Below are positions 26,607 to 35,843 of a DNA stretch of 64,000 bases, piece after piece (position 1 is the first letter of the stretch; every line of letters starts with the position of its first letter). This DNA is from Acidobacteriota bacterium (GTDB lineage: Bacteria > Acidobacteriota > Vicinamibacteria > Vicinamibacterales > JAKQTR01), in the NCBI GenBank assembly GCA_029562975.1, contig JAKQTR010000038.1, forward strand, positions 1 to 64,000, given 5' to 3'. The notes below the pieces were generated by a model. It ran no database searches and had not been told where the DNA came from. It was given only the letters and a program-made list of their open reading frames with translations. The translations under genes were made by a program, and so were the position numbers.

Positions 26607-29600
26607 ATGGCCGAGTTCGTCCATCTGCATCTCCACACCGAGTACTCCCTGCTTGACGGCGCCTGCCGGATTGACGAGCTCCTCGAGGAGGCGGACCGGC
26701 TCGGCATGCGCTCTCTCGCCGTCACCGAGCACGGCAACCTGTTCTCGGCGATCACGTTCCACGACAGGGCCCGCGCCAGGGGCATCAAGCCCATTCTCGG
26801 GTGCGAGGTGTACGTCGCTCCCGGGAGCCGGCTGTCGAAGGGGGGGACTCCGGGCGAGGCGGCCCATCACCTCATCCTGCTGGCGGAGACGAACGAGGGG
26901 TTCCGCAACCTCGTCGCCCTGACCTCGTCCGCCTACACCGAAGGCTTCTACTACAAGCCGCGGATCGACAAGGAACTGCTCGCGTCCCACGCCAAGGGCC
27001 TCATCGGGCTGAGCAGCTGCCTCAAAGGGGAAGTGCCGAGCGAACTGCGGGCCGACCGCGCCGACCGGGCGGCGGCGGCGGCGGCGCAGTACCGCGACAT
27101 CCTGGGCGAGGGCCACTTCTTCCTCGAGTTGCAGGACCAGGGCATCCCGGAGCAGCGGCGCGTGAACGACGGGCTGCTCGCGCTGTCGCGCAGGATCGGC
27201 GTGCCCCTCGTGTGCACCAACGACGTGCACTACCTGCGCCAGGACGACTTCCGCCCCCACGACCTCCTCCTGTGCATCGGCACGGGCAAGGTCGTCAGCG
27301 ACGAGAAGCGGCTGCGGTACTTCGGCGACCAGTTCTACCTCAAGACGGCCGACGAGATGGCGGCGGTCTTCGGGCACGTCGGCGGCGCGCTGAGGAACAC
27401 GGTCGCAATCGCGGATCGGTGCGCCGTCGATCTGTCGGACGGGGGCCCGCACCTGCCGAACTTCCAGGTGCCCGACGGCTGCACCGTCGACGGCTACTTC
27501 GAGCAGGTGGTCAGGCAGGGCTTCGAGAGTCGGCTGGCGCAGCTGGAGCTGCAGCGCGCAGCCGGCCTGCTGCGGCACCCGCTCGAGGACTACCGTGCCC
27601 GGCTGCAGTACGAGATCGACGTCATCACGCGCATGCAGTATCCGGGCTACTTCCTCATCACCTGGGACTTCGTCCGCTACGCGCGGGAGCAGGGGATTCC
27701 CGTCGGCCCCGGGCGCGGATCGGCGGCGGGGAGCCTGGTGGCGTACTGCCTGCGCATCACCGACGTGGACCCGCTGCAGTTCGACCTGCTGTTCGAGCGG
27801 TTCCTCAATCCCGAGCGCGTGTCGCTGCCGGACATCGACATCGACTTCTGCGAGCGCCGCCGCGGCGAGGTGATCGAGTACGTCACGCAGAAGTACGGCC
27901 GGGAGAACGTAGCGCAGATCATCACCTTCGGAACGATGAAGGCGAAGGCGGCCGTGCGCGACGTGGGGCGCGTGCTGGGCATGAGCGTCGCGGAGGTCGA
28001 TCGGGTAGCGAAGCTGATCCCGCCGGCGCTCGACATGACCCTCGACAGGGCCCTCGCAGAGACTCCGGCCCTGCGGCAGCTGGAGCAGGGCGACGCGCGG
28101 GTGTCGGAACTGCTCGGCGCGGCCCGGCGCCTCGAGGGCATGGCCCGCCACGCGTCGGTGCACGCCGCCGGCGTGGTGATCGCGCCGCGCCCGGTGACGG
28201 AGTACGCGCCGCTGTACAAGGGCAGCCACGACGAGATCACGACTCAGTGGGGCATGAAGGAGATCGAGCGGATCGGCCTCCTGAAGATGGACTTCCTGGG
28301 CCTCAGCACGCTGACGCTCATCCACGACGCGCTGGCGCAGATCGCCTCGACGACGGGCGAGCGGCTCGTCATGGAGGAGCTGCCTCTCACCGACGCCAGG
28401 ACGTACGACCTGTTCTGCGAGGGCCAGACCCTGGGGATCTTCCAGTTCGAGAGCGCCGGCATGCGCCAGATCCTGCGCCAGGCGAAGCCCCGGCGGTTCG
28501 AGGATCTCATCGCCCTGAACGCGCTCTACCGCCCGGGCCCGATCAAGGGCGGCATGATCGAGGACTTCGTCAACCGCAAGCACGGCCGCGTGGCGGTCAC
28601 GTACGAGTTCGAGGCGCTGCGGCCGATCCTGGAGGAGACCTACGGCGTCATGGCCTACCAGGAGCAGGTCATGCGCGTCGCGAGCACTCTCGCGGGGTTC
28701 TCCCTGGGCGAGGCCGACCTGCTGCGCAAGGCGATGGGCAAGAAGAACCAGACGCTCATGCAGGCGCAGCGCGTCAAGTTCGTGGACGGAGCCGTGACGC
28801 GGGGCATCGCGGCGGGGACCGCGAACCAGATCTTCGATCTCATCGAGCAGTTCGCGAGCTACGGGTTCAACAAGTCCCACTCCACCGCCTACGCGCTGCT
28901 GGCCTACCGGACCGCCTACCTCAAGGCGAACTACCCCTGGCACTTCATGGCGGCGCTGCTGACGATCGAGTCTCAGAACACCGCGAAGCTCGCCCTGTAC
29001 CTGCACGAGTGCCGCGAGCTGCAGGTGCCGATCCTGCCGCCGGACGTCAACAGCAGCGACGTGGCGTTCACCGTCAGGCCCGAGGGCGTGCGTTTCGGCC
29101 TCGGTGCGATCAAGAACGTGGGCGCAAGCGCGATCGCGTCGATCCTCGCGGTCCGCGAGCGCGCCGGACGCATCGCCTCGCTCTCCCGCCTGTGCGAGGA
29201 TGCGGACCTGCGGCTCGTGAACAAGCGCGTGCTCGAGAGCCTCATCAAGGGCGGCGCCATGGACGGACTCGGCGACGCGGCCTGCGCGGGCGCGGCCAGC
29301 CCCGCGCACGTGCGACCCCGGCTCCTGGCCGCGGTCGACGGCGCCGTGGAGTCCGGCGCGCGGCGGCAGCGCGACCGCGAGCGCGGCCAGGCGCGCCTCT
29401 TCGGAGGGCCGGACGGCGGCGGCGACGCGGCGGATGACGCGCTTCCGCCCGCCGACGCGCTGTCGCTGCCGCAGCAGCTGGCGTTCGAGAAGGAGGCGCT
29501 CGGGCTCTACCTCAGCGGCCACCCGATCGACCGCTACCGGGGCGCGCTCGCCGACTTCGGCGCGCGAAGCCTCGGGGATCTGCTCGGGAGCGGCGACGAC

Positions 29601-30170
29601 CCGCCGGCGGAGGAAGACCCGGAGGGCGCGGCCGGCTTCCCGCGGGCCGCGGTTCGCATCAGGGAGGACGTCGCGATCGGGGGCGTCGTGGCGAGCGTCC
29701 GCGCCATCACGACGAAGAAAGGCGAGCGGATGGCCACGTTCGTCCTCGACGACCCAGACGGATCCGTCGAAACCGTCGTCTTTCCGGATGCCTTCGCCAG
29801 GGCCGCGCCGCAGATCCAGGCAGACGCGCTGGTGCTGGTGAAAGGGCGCTTCGAGCGGGACGAGGAGTCGACGCGCCTCTTCGCATCCGAGGTCCTGCCG
29901 ATCGAAGCGGTCCGAGACCACGTGGTCCGCGAGGTGCTCGTTCGCCTGGAGTCGCCGGGGTGCGACCGCCGCGCCTGCGAGGACATCCTCGGCGTCCTGG
30001 GGCGCCACAGGGGAGATCGGCGTGTAGCGTTCCTGGTGCGAACGGCCTCCGCCGGCCGCCCCCTGCTGGCCCGGGTGGACGTGTCGGGGCAGCTGCGGGT
30101 GCGGCCGTCCGAGGCGCTGGTGGCCGACCTCGAACGGATCTGCGGTCCGGGCTCGGTCACCGTGCGGTAG
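26607..30170 (+). CDS. dnaE: DNA polymerase III alpha subunit (replicative polymerase)
   Basis: The 1,187-residue protein begins with a PHP domain (VHLHLHTEYSLLDGA, residues 5-19). The polymerase palm has GPGRGSAAGSLVAYC followed by PDIDIDF with the catalytic pair Asp409/Asp411, and KMDFLGL with the third Asp at 562. The RPGPIKGGMIEDFVNRKHG and GFNKSHSTAYALLAYRTAYLK blocks are standard DnaE. The C-terminal part has a helix-hairpin region (GAIKNVGASAIASIL) and an OB fold (GGVVASVRAITTKKGERM). Length matches DnaE1. It heads a same-strand run of 13 genes; accA follows after 30 nt. Confidence 0.97.
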   Translation: MAEFVHLHLHTEYSLLDGACRIDELLEEADRLGMRSLAVTEHGNLFSAITFHDRARARGIKPILGCEVYVAPGSRLSKGGTPGEAAHHLILLAETNEGFRNLVALTSSAYTEGFYYKPRIDKELLASHAKGLIGLSSCLKGEVPSELRADRADRAAAAAAQYRDILGEGHFFLELQDQGIPEQRRVNDGLLALSRRIGVPLVCTNDVHYLRQDDFRPHDLLLCIGTGKVVSDEKRLRYFGDQFYLKTADEMAAVFGHVGGALRNTVAIADRCAVDLSDGGPHLPNFQVPDGCTVDGYFEQVVRQGFESRLAQLELQRAAGLLRHPLEDYRARLQYEIDVITRMQYPGYFLITWDFVRYAREQGIPVGPGRGSAAGSLVAYCLRITDVDPLQFDLLFERFLNPERVSLPDIDIDFCERRRGEVIEYVTQKYGRENVAQIITFGTMKAKAAVRDVGRVLGMSVAEVDRVAKLIPPALDMTLDRALAETPALRQLEQGDARVSELLGAARRLEGMARHASVHAAGVVIAPRPVTEYAPLYKGSHDEITTQWGMKEIERIGLLKMDFLGLSTLTLIHDALAQIASTTGERLVMEELPLTDARTYDLFCEGQTLGIFQFESAGMRQILRQAKPRRFEDLIALNALYRPGPIKGGMIEDFVNRKHGRVAVTYEFEALRPILEETYGVMAYQEQVMRVASTLAGFSLGEADLLRKAMGKKNQTLMQAQRVKFVDGAVTRGIAAGTANQIFDLIEQFASYGFNKSHSTAYALLAYRTAYLKANYPWHFMAALLTIESQNTAKLALYLHECRELQVPILPPDVNSSDVAFTVRPEGVRFGLGAIKNVGASAIASILAVRERAGRIASLSRLCEDADLRLVNKRVLESLIKGGAMDGLGDAACAGAASPAHVRPRLLAAVDGAVESGARRQRDRERGQARLFGGPDGGGDAADDALPPADALSLPQQLAFEKEALGLYLSGHPIDRYRGALADFGARSLGDLLGSGDDPPAEEDPEGAAGFPRAAVRIREDVAIGGVVASVRAITTKKGERMATFVLDDPDGSVETVVFPDAFARAAPQIQADALVLVKGRFERDEESTRLFASEVLPIEAVRDHVVREVLVRLESPGCDRRACEDILGVLGRHRGDRRVAFLVRTASAGRPLLARVDVSGQLRVRPSEALVADLERICGPGSVTVR

Positions 30171-30200
30171 GATCGAACGGACACGGACCCTGGTGACGAG

Positions 30201-31217
30201 ATGCCGGCTGAGCTGCTCGACTTCGAGGCCCCGATTGGCGTCCTGCTCAAGGAGATCGACGCCCTGAGCCTGATGCCTCGGAGCGAGGCGCGCGCGCGCG
30301 ACATCGCACGCCTGAAGCGCCGGGTGGACGAGATGCGCCGGCGCCTGTTCGCCGCGCTGACTCCGTGGCAATGCGTGCAGGTGGCCCGGCACCCCGGCCG
30401 GCCCGGGACGCTGGACTACCTCGACCGCCTCTTCACCGATTTCGTCGAGATCCACGGCGACCGACGGTTCGCCGACGACCCGGCCATCGTGTGCGGCATG
30501 GCCCGCTACCACGGCGCGCCGGCGCTCGTCGTCGGGCATCAGAAGGGACGCACGACCAAGGAGAAGATCGCGCGCAACTTCGGGTACGCGCGGCCGGAGG
30601 GCTACCGCAAGGCGCTGCGGGCGATGCGCCTAGCCGAGAAGTTCGCGCGCCCGATCATCGTGTTCGTGGACACGCCGGCGGCCTTCCCTGGCATCGAATC
30701 CGAAGAGCGGGGCGTGGCCGAGGCGATCGCCCACAACCTGCGGGAAATGTCCGCCCTGGCGGTTCCCGTGATCGTGGTCGTCAGCGGCGAGGGCGGTAGC
30801 GGCGGCGCGCTCGGCATCGGTGTCGGCGACCGCGTGTTGATCCAGCAGTACGCGATTTTCAGCGTCATCCCGCCTGAGGGCTGTTCGGCGATCCTGTGGC
30901 GCGACTCGAACCGGAAAGTGGAGGCGGCGTCGGCGCTGAAGCTGACGGCGCCCGACCTGCTCGCTGCCGGCATCGTCGACCAGGTGGTACCGGAGCCGCT
31001 GGGCGGCGCACACCAGGACGCGGGCGAGGCGGCGCGCCTGGTTGACGAAGCCCTCGTCAGGGCGCTCGCCGACGTGTCGGCCCTGAGCGTGAAGCAGCGT
31101 CTCGAGCAGCGCTACGACCGGCTCAGGCGCATGGGGCGCCCGGACGTCGATTTCGAGGCGGCGGCGGCGGGGCCCTCTGCGGCGCCGCCATTGCGCCGCC
31201 CCTCCCGCTCTCGCTGA
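30201..31217 (+). CDS. accA: Acetyl-CoA carboxylase carboxyltransferase subunit alpha
   Basis: The 338-residue protein has the AccA layout. It starts LLDFEAPIGVLLKEIDAL and has the carboxyltransferase core HPGRPGTLDYLDRLFTDF, GHQKGRTTKEKIARNFG, FVDTPAAFPGIESEERG and SGEGGSGGALGIGVGDRV. It pairs with AccD to transfer the carboxyl group to acetyl-CoA, giving malonyl-CoA. An Ala/Pro/Arg-rich tail of about 25 residues is extra. The stop overlaps the recJ ATG by one base (TGATG). AccD is not in the window. Confidence 0.96.
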   Translation: MPAELLDFEAPIGVLLKEIDALSLMPRSEARARDIARLKRRVDEMRRRLFAALTPWQCVQVARHPGRPGTLDYLDRLFTDFVEIHGDRRFADDPAIVCGMARYHGAPALVVGHQKGRTTKEKIARNFGYARPEGYRKALRAMRLAEKFARPIIVFVDTPAAFPGIESEERGVAEAIAHNLREMSALAVPVIVVVSGEGGSGGALGIGVGDRVLIQQYAIFSVIPPEGCSAILWRDSNRKVEAASALKLTAPDLLAAGIVDQVVPEPLGGAHQDAGEAARLVDEALVRALADVSALSVKQRLEQRYDRLRRMGRPDVDFEAAAAGPSAAPPLRRPSRSR

Positions 31218-32944
31218 TGGCCCGGTACATCTGGGAGGTTCCGCCGCTCGACGAGGCAGCAGCCGCGCGGCTGGCCCGGGATGCCGGCCTCGACCCCGTC
31301 CTGGCGCGCCTGCTCGTCGCCCGCGGCGTGACCGACGCCGGCCAGGCCGGCCGCTTCCTCCACCCCAGCCTGGACCACCTGCACGACCCGTTCCTGATGG
31401 CCGGGATGGCCGCCGCGACGGACCGAGTCCTGGCCGCCGTCGCCGCGCGAGAGCGCATCGCCGTGCACGGCGACTACGACGTGGACGGCATCACCGCCAC
31501 AGTCCTCGTCCGCCGCGCCCTCGAGATGCTGGGGGGCGACGTCGTGCACTTCGTGCCCGAGCGGGTACGGGACGGCTACGGCCTGAACGCGTCCGCCATC
31601 GAGCGCCTGCACGGCGAGGGCGTCTCAGTCGTCGTCTCGGTCGACTGCGGCATCCGCGGCGACGAGGCGGCCAGGCGCGCACGGGCGCTCGGCCTGGACC
31701 TGGTGATCACCGACCACCACGAGCCCGGCGAGCGCCTGCCCGACGCCGTGGCCGTCGTGAATCCGAAGCGACGCGACTGCGCGTACCCGGACAAGCACCT
31801 GGCCGGCGCCGGCGTGGCCCTCAAGCTGGTGCAGGCGCTGTGCCGGCGCACGGGGCACGACGCCTGGATGCCGGCCTTCGTGAAGATCGCAGCGCTCGGC
31901 ACGCTGGCGGATGCCGTGCCGCTGCTCGGCGAGAACCGCGTCATCGCGAAGCTGGGACTCGACGCGCTGTCCCGGGGCCCGCACAAGATCGGCCTGCGCG
32001 CGCTCATCGAAAGCGCAGGGCTCGCTGGCAAGGCCATCGACGCCTACCACGTGTCCTTCGTGCTCGCGCCGCGGATGAACGCCGCGGGGCGGATGAGCAC
32101 GCCGGACATCGCCATGCGGCTCCTTCTGGCCACCGACGACGACATGGCTCACGAGGCGCGCGAGCTGGCGGCCCGGCTCGACGCCGAAAACGCGCGCCGG
32201 CAGCAGGAGGAGCGCGCGGTCTTCGTCGAGGCGCGCCGGGCGGTCGAGAAGGATCCGGACGTCGGCTCGCGGCACGTGCTCGTCGTCGCCGGTGAGGGCT
32301 GGCACCGGGGCGTGATCGGGATCGTCGCCTCGCGGCTCGTCGACGCGTTCGGCAAGCCCGCAGTCGTGCTGGCGGTCGAGGGGGATGCGGTCCACGGCTC
32401 CTGCCGGAGCATCCCCGCCTTCGACATGCTCGCGGGCCTGCAGGCGTGCGAGGCGCATCTCGAGCAGTTCGGCGGGCACCGGGCCGCCGCCGGCCTGACG
32501 ATGCGGCGGGAGGCCATCCGGGCGTTCAGGCAGGCCATCGCAGCCTGGGCTGAGGAGCGGCTGTCGCCGGACGACCTGCGGCCCCGGCTGCGGATTGACG
32601 CTCGGATCGGGTTCCGCCAGATCACGCCAGGGCTCGCCCAGACGCTGAGCGCTCTCGGGCCTTTCGGGATCGGCAACCCCAAGCCCGTGTTCGCGACCGC
32701 CGGCGTCCGGCTCGCCGACGGCCCGCGCCGACTCAAGGAACGCCATCTGAGCATGAGCCTCCGGCACGACGGCGTGCCGCTGCGGGCCGTCTTCTGGCGG
32801 GCGGCGGAGCGAGCCGCCGAGATCGCCGCCCTCGCCGATGGCCTCGACGTGGCGTACTCAGTGCAGCAGAACACCTTCAACGGCGCGACGTCGGTCGAGG
32901 TCTCCCTCGCGGACGTCCGTCCGGCTGGCGGCGGTGTCCCGTGA
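31217..32944 (+). CDS. recJ: Single-stranded-DNA-specific exonuclease RecJ
   Basis: This 575-residue protein has the DHH-family motifs: HGDYDVDGITAT (Asp residues binding Mn), SVDCGIRGDEAA and VITDHHEPGERLP. The DHHA1 domain carries GEGWHRGVIGIVASRL and the GGHRAAAGLTM block, and an OB-like C-terminus ends it. RecJ degrades single strands 5' to 3' in recombination and mismatch repair. It overlaps accA by 1 nt and lptC by GTGA, so it sits inside a translationally coupled series. Confidence 0.96.
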   Translation: MARYIWEVPPLDEAAAARLARDAGLDPVLARLLVARGVTDAGQAGRFLHPSLDHLHDPFLMAGMAAATDRVLAAVAARERIAVHGDYDVDGITATVLVRRALEMLGGDVVHFVPERVRDGYGLNASAIERLHGEGVSVVVSVDCGIRGDEAARRARALGLDLVITDHHEPGERLPDAVAVVNPKRRDCAYPDKHLAGAGVALKLVQALCRRTGHDAWMPAFVKIAALGTLADAVPLLGENRVIAKLGLDALSRGPHKIGLRALIESAGLAGKAIDAYHVSFVLAPRMNAAGRMSTPDIAMRLLLATDDDMAHEARELAARLDAENARRQQEERAVFVEARRAVEKDPDVGSRHVLVVAGEGWHRGVIGIVASRLVDAFGKPAVVLAVEGDAVHGSCRSIPAFDMLAGLQACEAHLEQFGGHRAAAGLTMRREAIRAFRQAIAAWAEERLSPDDLRPRLRIDARIGFRQITPGLAQTLSALGPFGIGNPKPVFATAGVRLADGPRRLKERHLSMSLRHDGVPLRAVFWRAAERAAEIAALADGLDVAYSVQQNTFNGATSVEVSLADVRPAGGGVP

Positions 32945-35082
32945 GGTGGCAGCAGCGCGTGCAAGTCGCGCTCGCCGCGTTCGTGGCGGGCTTCGTCGTG
33001 CTTCTTCTTCTGGCCGTACGCCCGGGGCGGCCGCGGGAGAGCGCGCCTCCGCCGGACGCCTCGACCGGCGACCCGGCCGCGTCGGCCGCAAGCACGTCGG
33101 GCGACGTCGTGAACCTGCTGCGGGACATCGAGAACTTCCGGCTGTCCTACGACCGGCTGCTGACGTACCCCGACGGCCGCCAGAAGCTGACAGGCGCCAG
33201 GATTCTCGTGCCACGCAGGCGCGGCCGCGACTACGAGATCACCGCCCGCGAGGCCGAGGTCGGCCCAGGGCAGGATTTGATCGCGATGCAGGGCGAGGTC
33301 CGGCTTGGCGCGACCGACGGGCTGGCGGCTGGGACCGACGCGGCGACGTTCAGCCGGTCGGAGGGCGTGCTGCGCGCCCCCGGGCCGGCGTCCTTCTCGA
33401 AGGGCGGCATGTCGGGGTCATCTGTCGGCCTGACGTACGACCAGGCGCGGGACGTCATGTGGCTGCTGGACAAGGCGGTGACCGTGTTCGCGCCCGAGCG
33501 CGCCGGCGAGGACGGGGCCGAGATCACCGCCGGCGCCGCCGTACTGGCGCGCAACGACCACTACGCGCGGTACGAGCGCGGCTTCACGCTCGTGTCGGGC
33601 GCGAGGAGAATGAGCAGCGACGCGGCCACGGCGTACCTGACGGCGGACGGCGCGCGCGTCGAGTCGCTGGACATGCGGGGCCGGTCTCGCGTGACCGGGC
33701 TCGGCGAGGGGCCGGGCTCGCTCGGGGCGATGGAGGCAGACGACATCACGCTCGAGTTCACGGCTGACGGAAAGGCCCTGGGCGCCGCCACGCTGGCGAG
33801 CAGGAGCCGGGAACCGGCGCGCCTCGACCTCGGCTCGGCCGGCGCTGGCCACAGGCGGGTCTCAGGGCGCTGGATCGACATCAGGTTCGCACCCGACGGC
33901 GCCACGGTGCGCGAGCTCACGGTCCGGGAGTCCGTGCGCCTCGACCTCCCGGAAGAGGATGGCCGGCCGGCCCAGACGATTACCGCGGCCTCGCTGGTGT
34001 CGCGTGCGGCCGGCGGCGGGGCCATCGACGGAGCCCGGTTCGACGGGGGCGTGGAGTACAGGGAGGCGTCGGCGCCGCACGGACGGCTGGTTCGTGCGCG
34101 GGCGCTGGAGATCACGACGGCGCCAGGGCTCGGCGCCCTCGACGACGCCCGGTTCGACGGGGGCGTCCGCTTCGAGGAAGACAGGCTGCGGGGCGCCGCC
34201 GAGCGGGCGCGCTATCTCGTGGCGGGCGGCCGGATCGTCCTCGAGGGGACCGACGGGACGACCGGCCAGGTCCCGCGGGCGACGGACGGCTCGGTGGCCA
34301 TCGACGCCGCCCGGATCGAGCTCGCCCTCGAGCCCCGGAGCATCTCGGCGCGCGGCGATGTCCGGACGGCCATGGCGCCGGCGCCAGCGGGGCACGCGGG
34401 CGCGGCGAAGCGGGAAGTCCGCCGGGCCGGCCTCCTCGACGAGACGCAGCCGGTGTTTGCCGCCTCGACGGCGCTGGAGTACGACGGCGCGGCGGGCCTC
34501 GCGGTCTACACGGCCGAGGCGCCGGCCCAAGCGAGGCTCTGGCAGGGCGACACGACCATCCAGGGCGACCGCCTCAGCCTGGACGATGCGACCGGCAGGC
34601 TGAGCGCCAAGGGCCGCGTGGCCTCGACGATCCTGGTCGAGCAGACGAACGAGAGAACCGGGGCGGTCGAGCGGGTGCACTCCGTCGGCAGCGCCGACGA
34701 GTTCCTGTACGAGGACGATGGACGGCGGGCGACGTACACCGGCTCGGCCCACGTCTCGGGGCCGCAGGGCGATCTCCGCGCGTCGACGATCGAGGTGTAT
34801 CTGGCGGCGTCGAGCCGCGAACTCGAGCGCGTCGAGGCGTACGCGAGCGTCTTCCTGCAGGAGGGCGCGCGACGCGCCAGCGGCGACCGGCTCACCTACG
34901 CGACGGCCGCCGGCCGCTACCTGATGATCGGCTCGCCGGTGAAGATCGAGGCGGAGTGCCGCGAGACGACCGGCCGCTCTTTGACATTCTACAAGTCGAC
35001 CAATAACATCCTCGTCGAACCCAACGAGGAGTTCCGCACGCAGGTGCGGACGCTCCCGAACTGCACCCCCGGGCGGGACTAA
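32941..35082 (+). CDS. lptC: LPS transport protein LptC fused to several LptA/OstA-like repeats
   Basis: The 713-residue protein starts at a GTG overlapping recJ. It has one N-terminal membrane helix (8-26), a linker, and a long periplasmic beta-rich region. Between about 50 and 700 the pattern of short Gly-rich strands (LTGARILVPRRRGRDYEITAREAEVG, DDARFDGGVRFEED, LDDATGRLSAKGRVAST, DGRRATYTGSAHVSG) matches the LptC/LptA beta-jellyroll. Common LptC is about 190 residues, so this one should hold several stacked jellyrolls. It may therefore form both the inner-membrane anchor and much of the periplasmic LPS bridge. The adjacent lptB, starting on the next base, supports this role. A separate lptA is not seen here. 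Confidence 0.82.
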   Translation: MRWQQRVQVALAAFVAGFVVLLLLAVRPGRPRESAPPPDASTGDPAASAASTSGDVVNLLRDIENFRLSYDRLLTYPDGRQKLTGARILVPRRRGRDYEITAREAEVGPGQDLIAMQGEVRLGATDGLAAGTDAATFSRSEGVLRAPGPASFSKGGMSGSSVGLTYDQARDVMWLLDKAVTVFAPERAGEDGAEITAGAAVLARNDHYARYERGFTLVSGARRMSSDAATAYLTADGARVESLDMRGRSRVTGLGEGPGSLGAMEADDITLEFTADGKALGAATLASRSREPARLDLGSAGAGHRRVSGRWIDIRFAPDGATVRELTVRESVRLDLPEEDGRPAQTITAASLVSRAAGGGAIDGARFDGGVEYREASAPHGRLVRARALEITTAPGLGALDDARFDGGVRFEEDRLRGAAERARYLVAGGRIVLEGTDGTTGQVPRATDGSVAIDAARIELALEPRSISARGDVRTAMAPAPAGHAGAAKREVRRAGLLDETQPVFAASTALEYDGAAGLAVYTAEAPAQARLWQGDTTIQGDRLSLDDATGRLSAKGRVASTILVEQTNERTGAVERVHSVGSADEFLYEDDGRRATYTGSAHVSGPQGDLRASTIEVYLAASSRELERVEAYASVFLQEGARRASGDRLTYATAAGRYLMIGSPVKIEAECRETTGRSLTFYKSTNNILVEPNEEFRTQVRTLPNCTPGRD
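34981..35009 (+). promoter_or_regulatory. Candidate internal promoter ahead of lptB-rpoN
   Basis: TTGACA (34981-34986), 17 nt, then TAACAT (35004-35009; T1, A2, A5 and T6 conserved). It lies in the 3' end of lptC, where the codons specify LTFYKSTNN, about 74 nt before the lptB GTG. It could let lptB and rpoN be transcribed apart from dnaE. Confidence 0.4.
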
Positions 35083-35808
35083 GTGGCGACGCTGCAGACG
35101 GACGCGCTGACGAAGACGTACGACGGGCGGACGGTCGTCCGGGGCGTCAGCGTCGAGGTGCGCTCGGGCGAGGTGGTCGGCCTGCTCGGTCCGAACGGGG
35201 CGGGAAAGACGACGACGTTCTACATGACCGTCGGCCTGACCTCGCCCGACTCGGGGCGGGTGCTGCTCGACGGGGTCGACGTGACGCGGGACCCGATGTA
35301 CGTCCGCGCGCGCAAGGGCATCGGCTACCTGCCGCAGGAGCCGTCGATCTTCCGCGGGCTGACGGTGGCGCAGAACATCCTGGCGATCCTGGAGACGCTG
35401 GGCCTCCGGGCTGCCGAGCGGCGGGCGCGCCTGCAGGACCTGCTCGCGGAGCTCAACCTGACGCCGCTGGCCAACTCGCCGGCCTACACGCTCTCGGGCG
35501 GGGAGCGCCGGCGCGTGGAGATCACCCGCGCGCTCGTGGTCTCGCCGCAGTTCATCCTGCTCGACGAGCCGTTCGCCGGGATCGATCCGATCGCGGTGGC
35601 CGACATCCAGGCGATCGTGTCGCACCTGAGCGAGCGGGGCATCGGCGTGCTGATCACGGACCACAACGTGCGCGAGACGCTGCGGATCACGGATCGGGCC
35701 TACATCGTGAACGAAGGCGTGATCTTCCGCAGCGGCACGCCCGAGAGCCTGGCGGCGGACGAGGAGGTCCGGAAGGTCTATCTCGGGGCGGATTTCCGGC
35801 TGGACTGA
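35083..35808 (+). CDS. lptB: LPS export ABC transporter ATP-binding protein LptB
   Basis: The 241-residue ATPase has Walker [10 protein letters not shown] (about 35-43), Q-loop [17 protein letters not shown] signature [10 protein letters not shown], Walker [17 protein letters not shown] and H-loop ITDHNV. The FAGIDPIAV and DHNVRETL stretches are LptB hallmarks. LptB powers the LptFG permease (fused here at 53827-56148) to lift LPS into the bridge. It begins at a GTG directly after the lptC stop. rpoN follows 35 nt on. Confidence 0.96.
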   Translation: MATLQTDALTKTYDGRTVVRGVSVEVRSGEVVGLLGPNGAGKTTTFYMTVGLTSPDSGRVLLDGVDVTRDPMYVRARKGIGYLPQEPSIFRGLTVAQNILAILETLGLRAAERRARLQDLLAELNLTPLANSPAYTLSGGERRRVEITRALVVSPQFILLDEPFAGIDPIAVADIQAIVSHLSERGIGVLITDHNVRETLRITDRAYIVNEGVIFRSGTPESLAADEEVRKVYLGADFRLD

Positions 35809-35843
35809 GGGCGACCGAGGCACTACACTCCGGGTGACGACTC

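Noticed and set aside
25986-30539. A 1,517-codon open frame on the minus strand across dnaE
   Set aside because: It is complementary to dnaE, whose domains and catalytic residues are intact. The minus-strand translation is Arg/Val/His/Leu-rich without a family, a typical result of G/C third positions.
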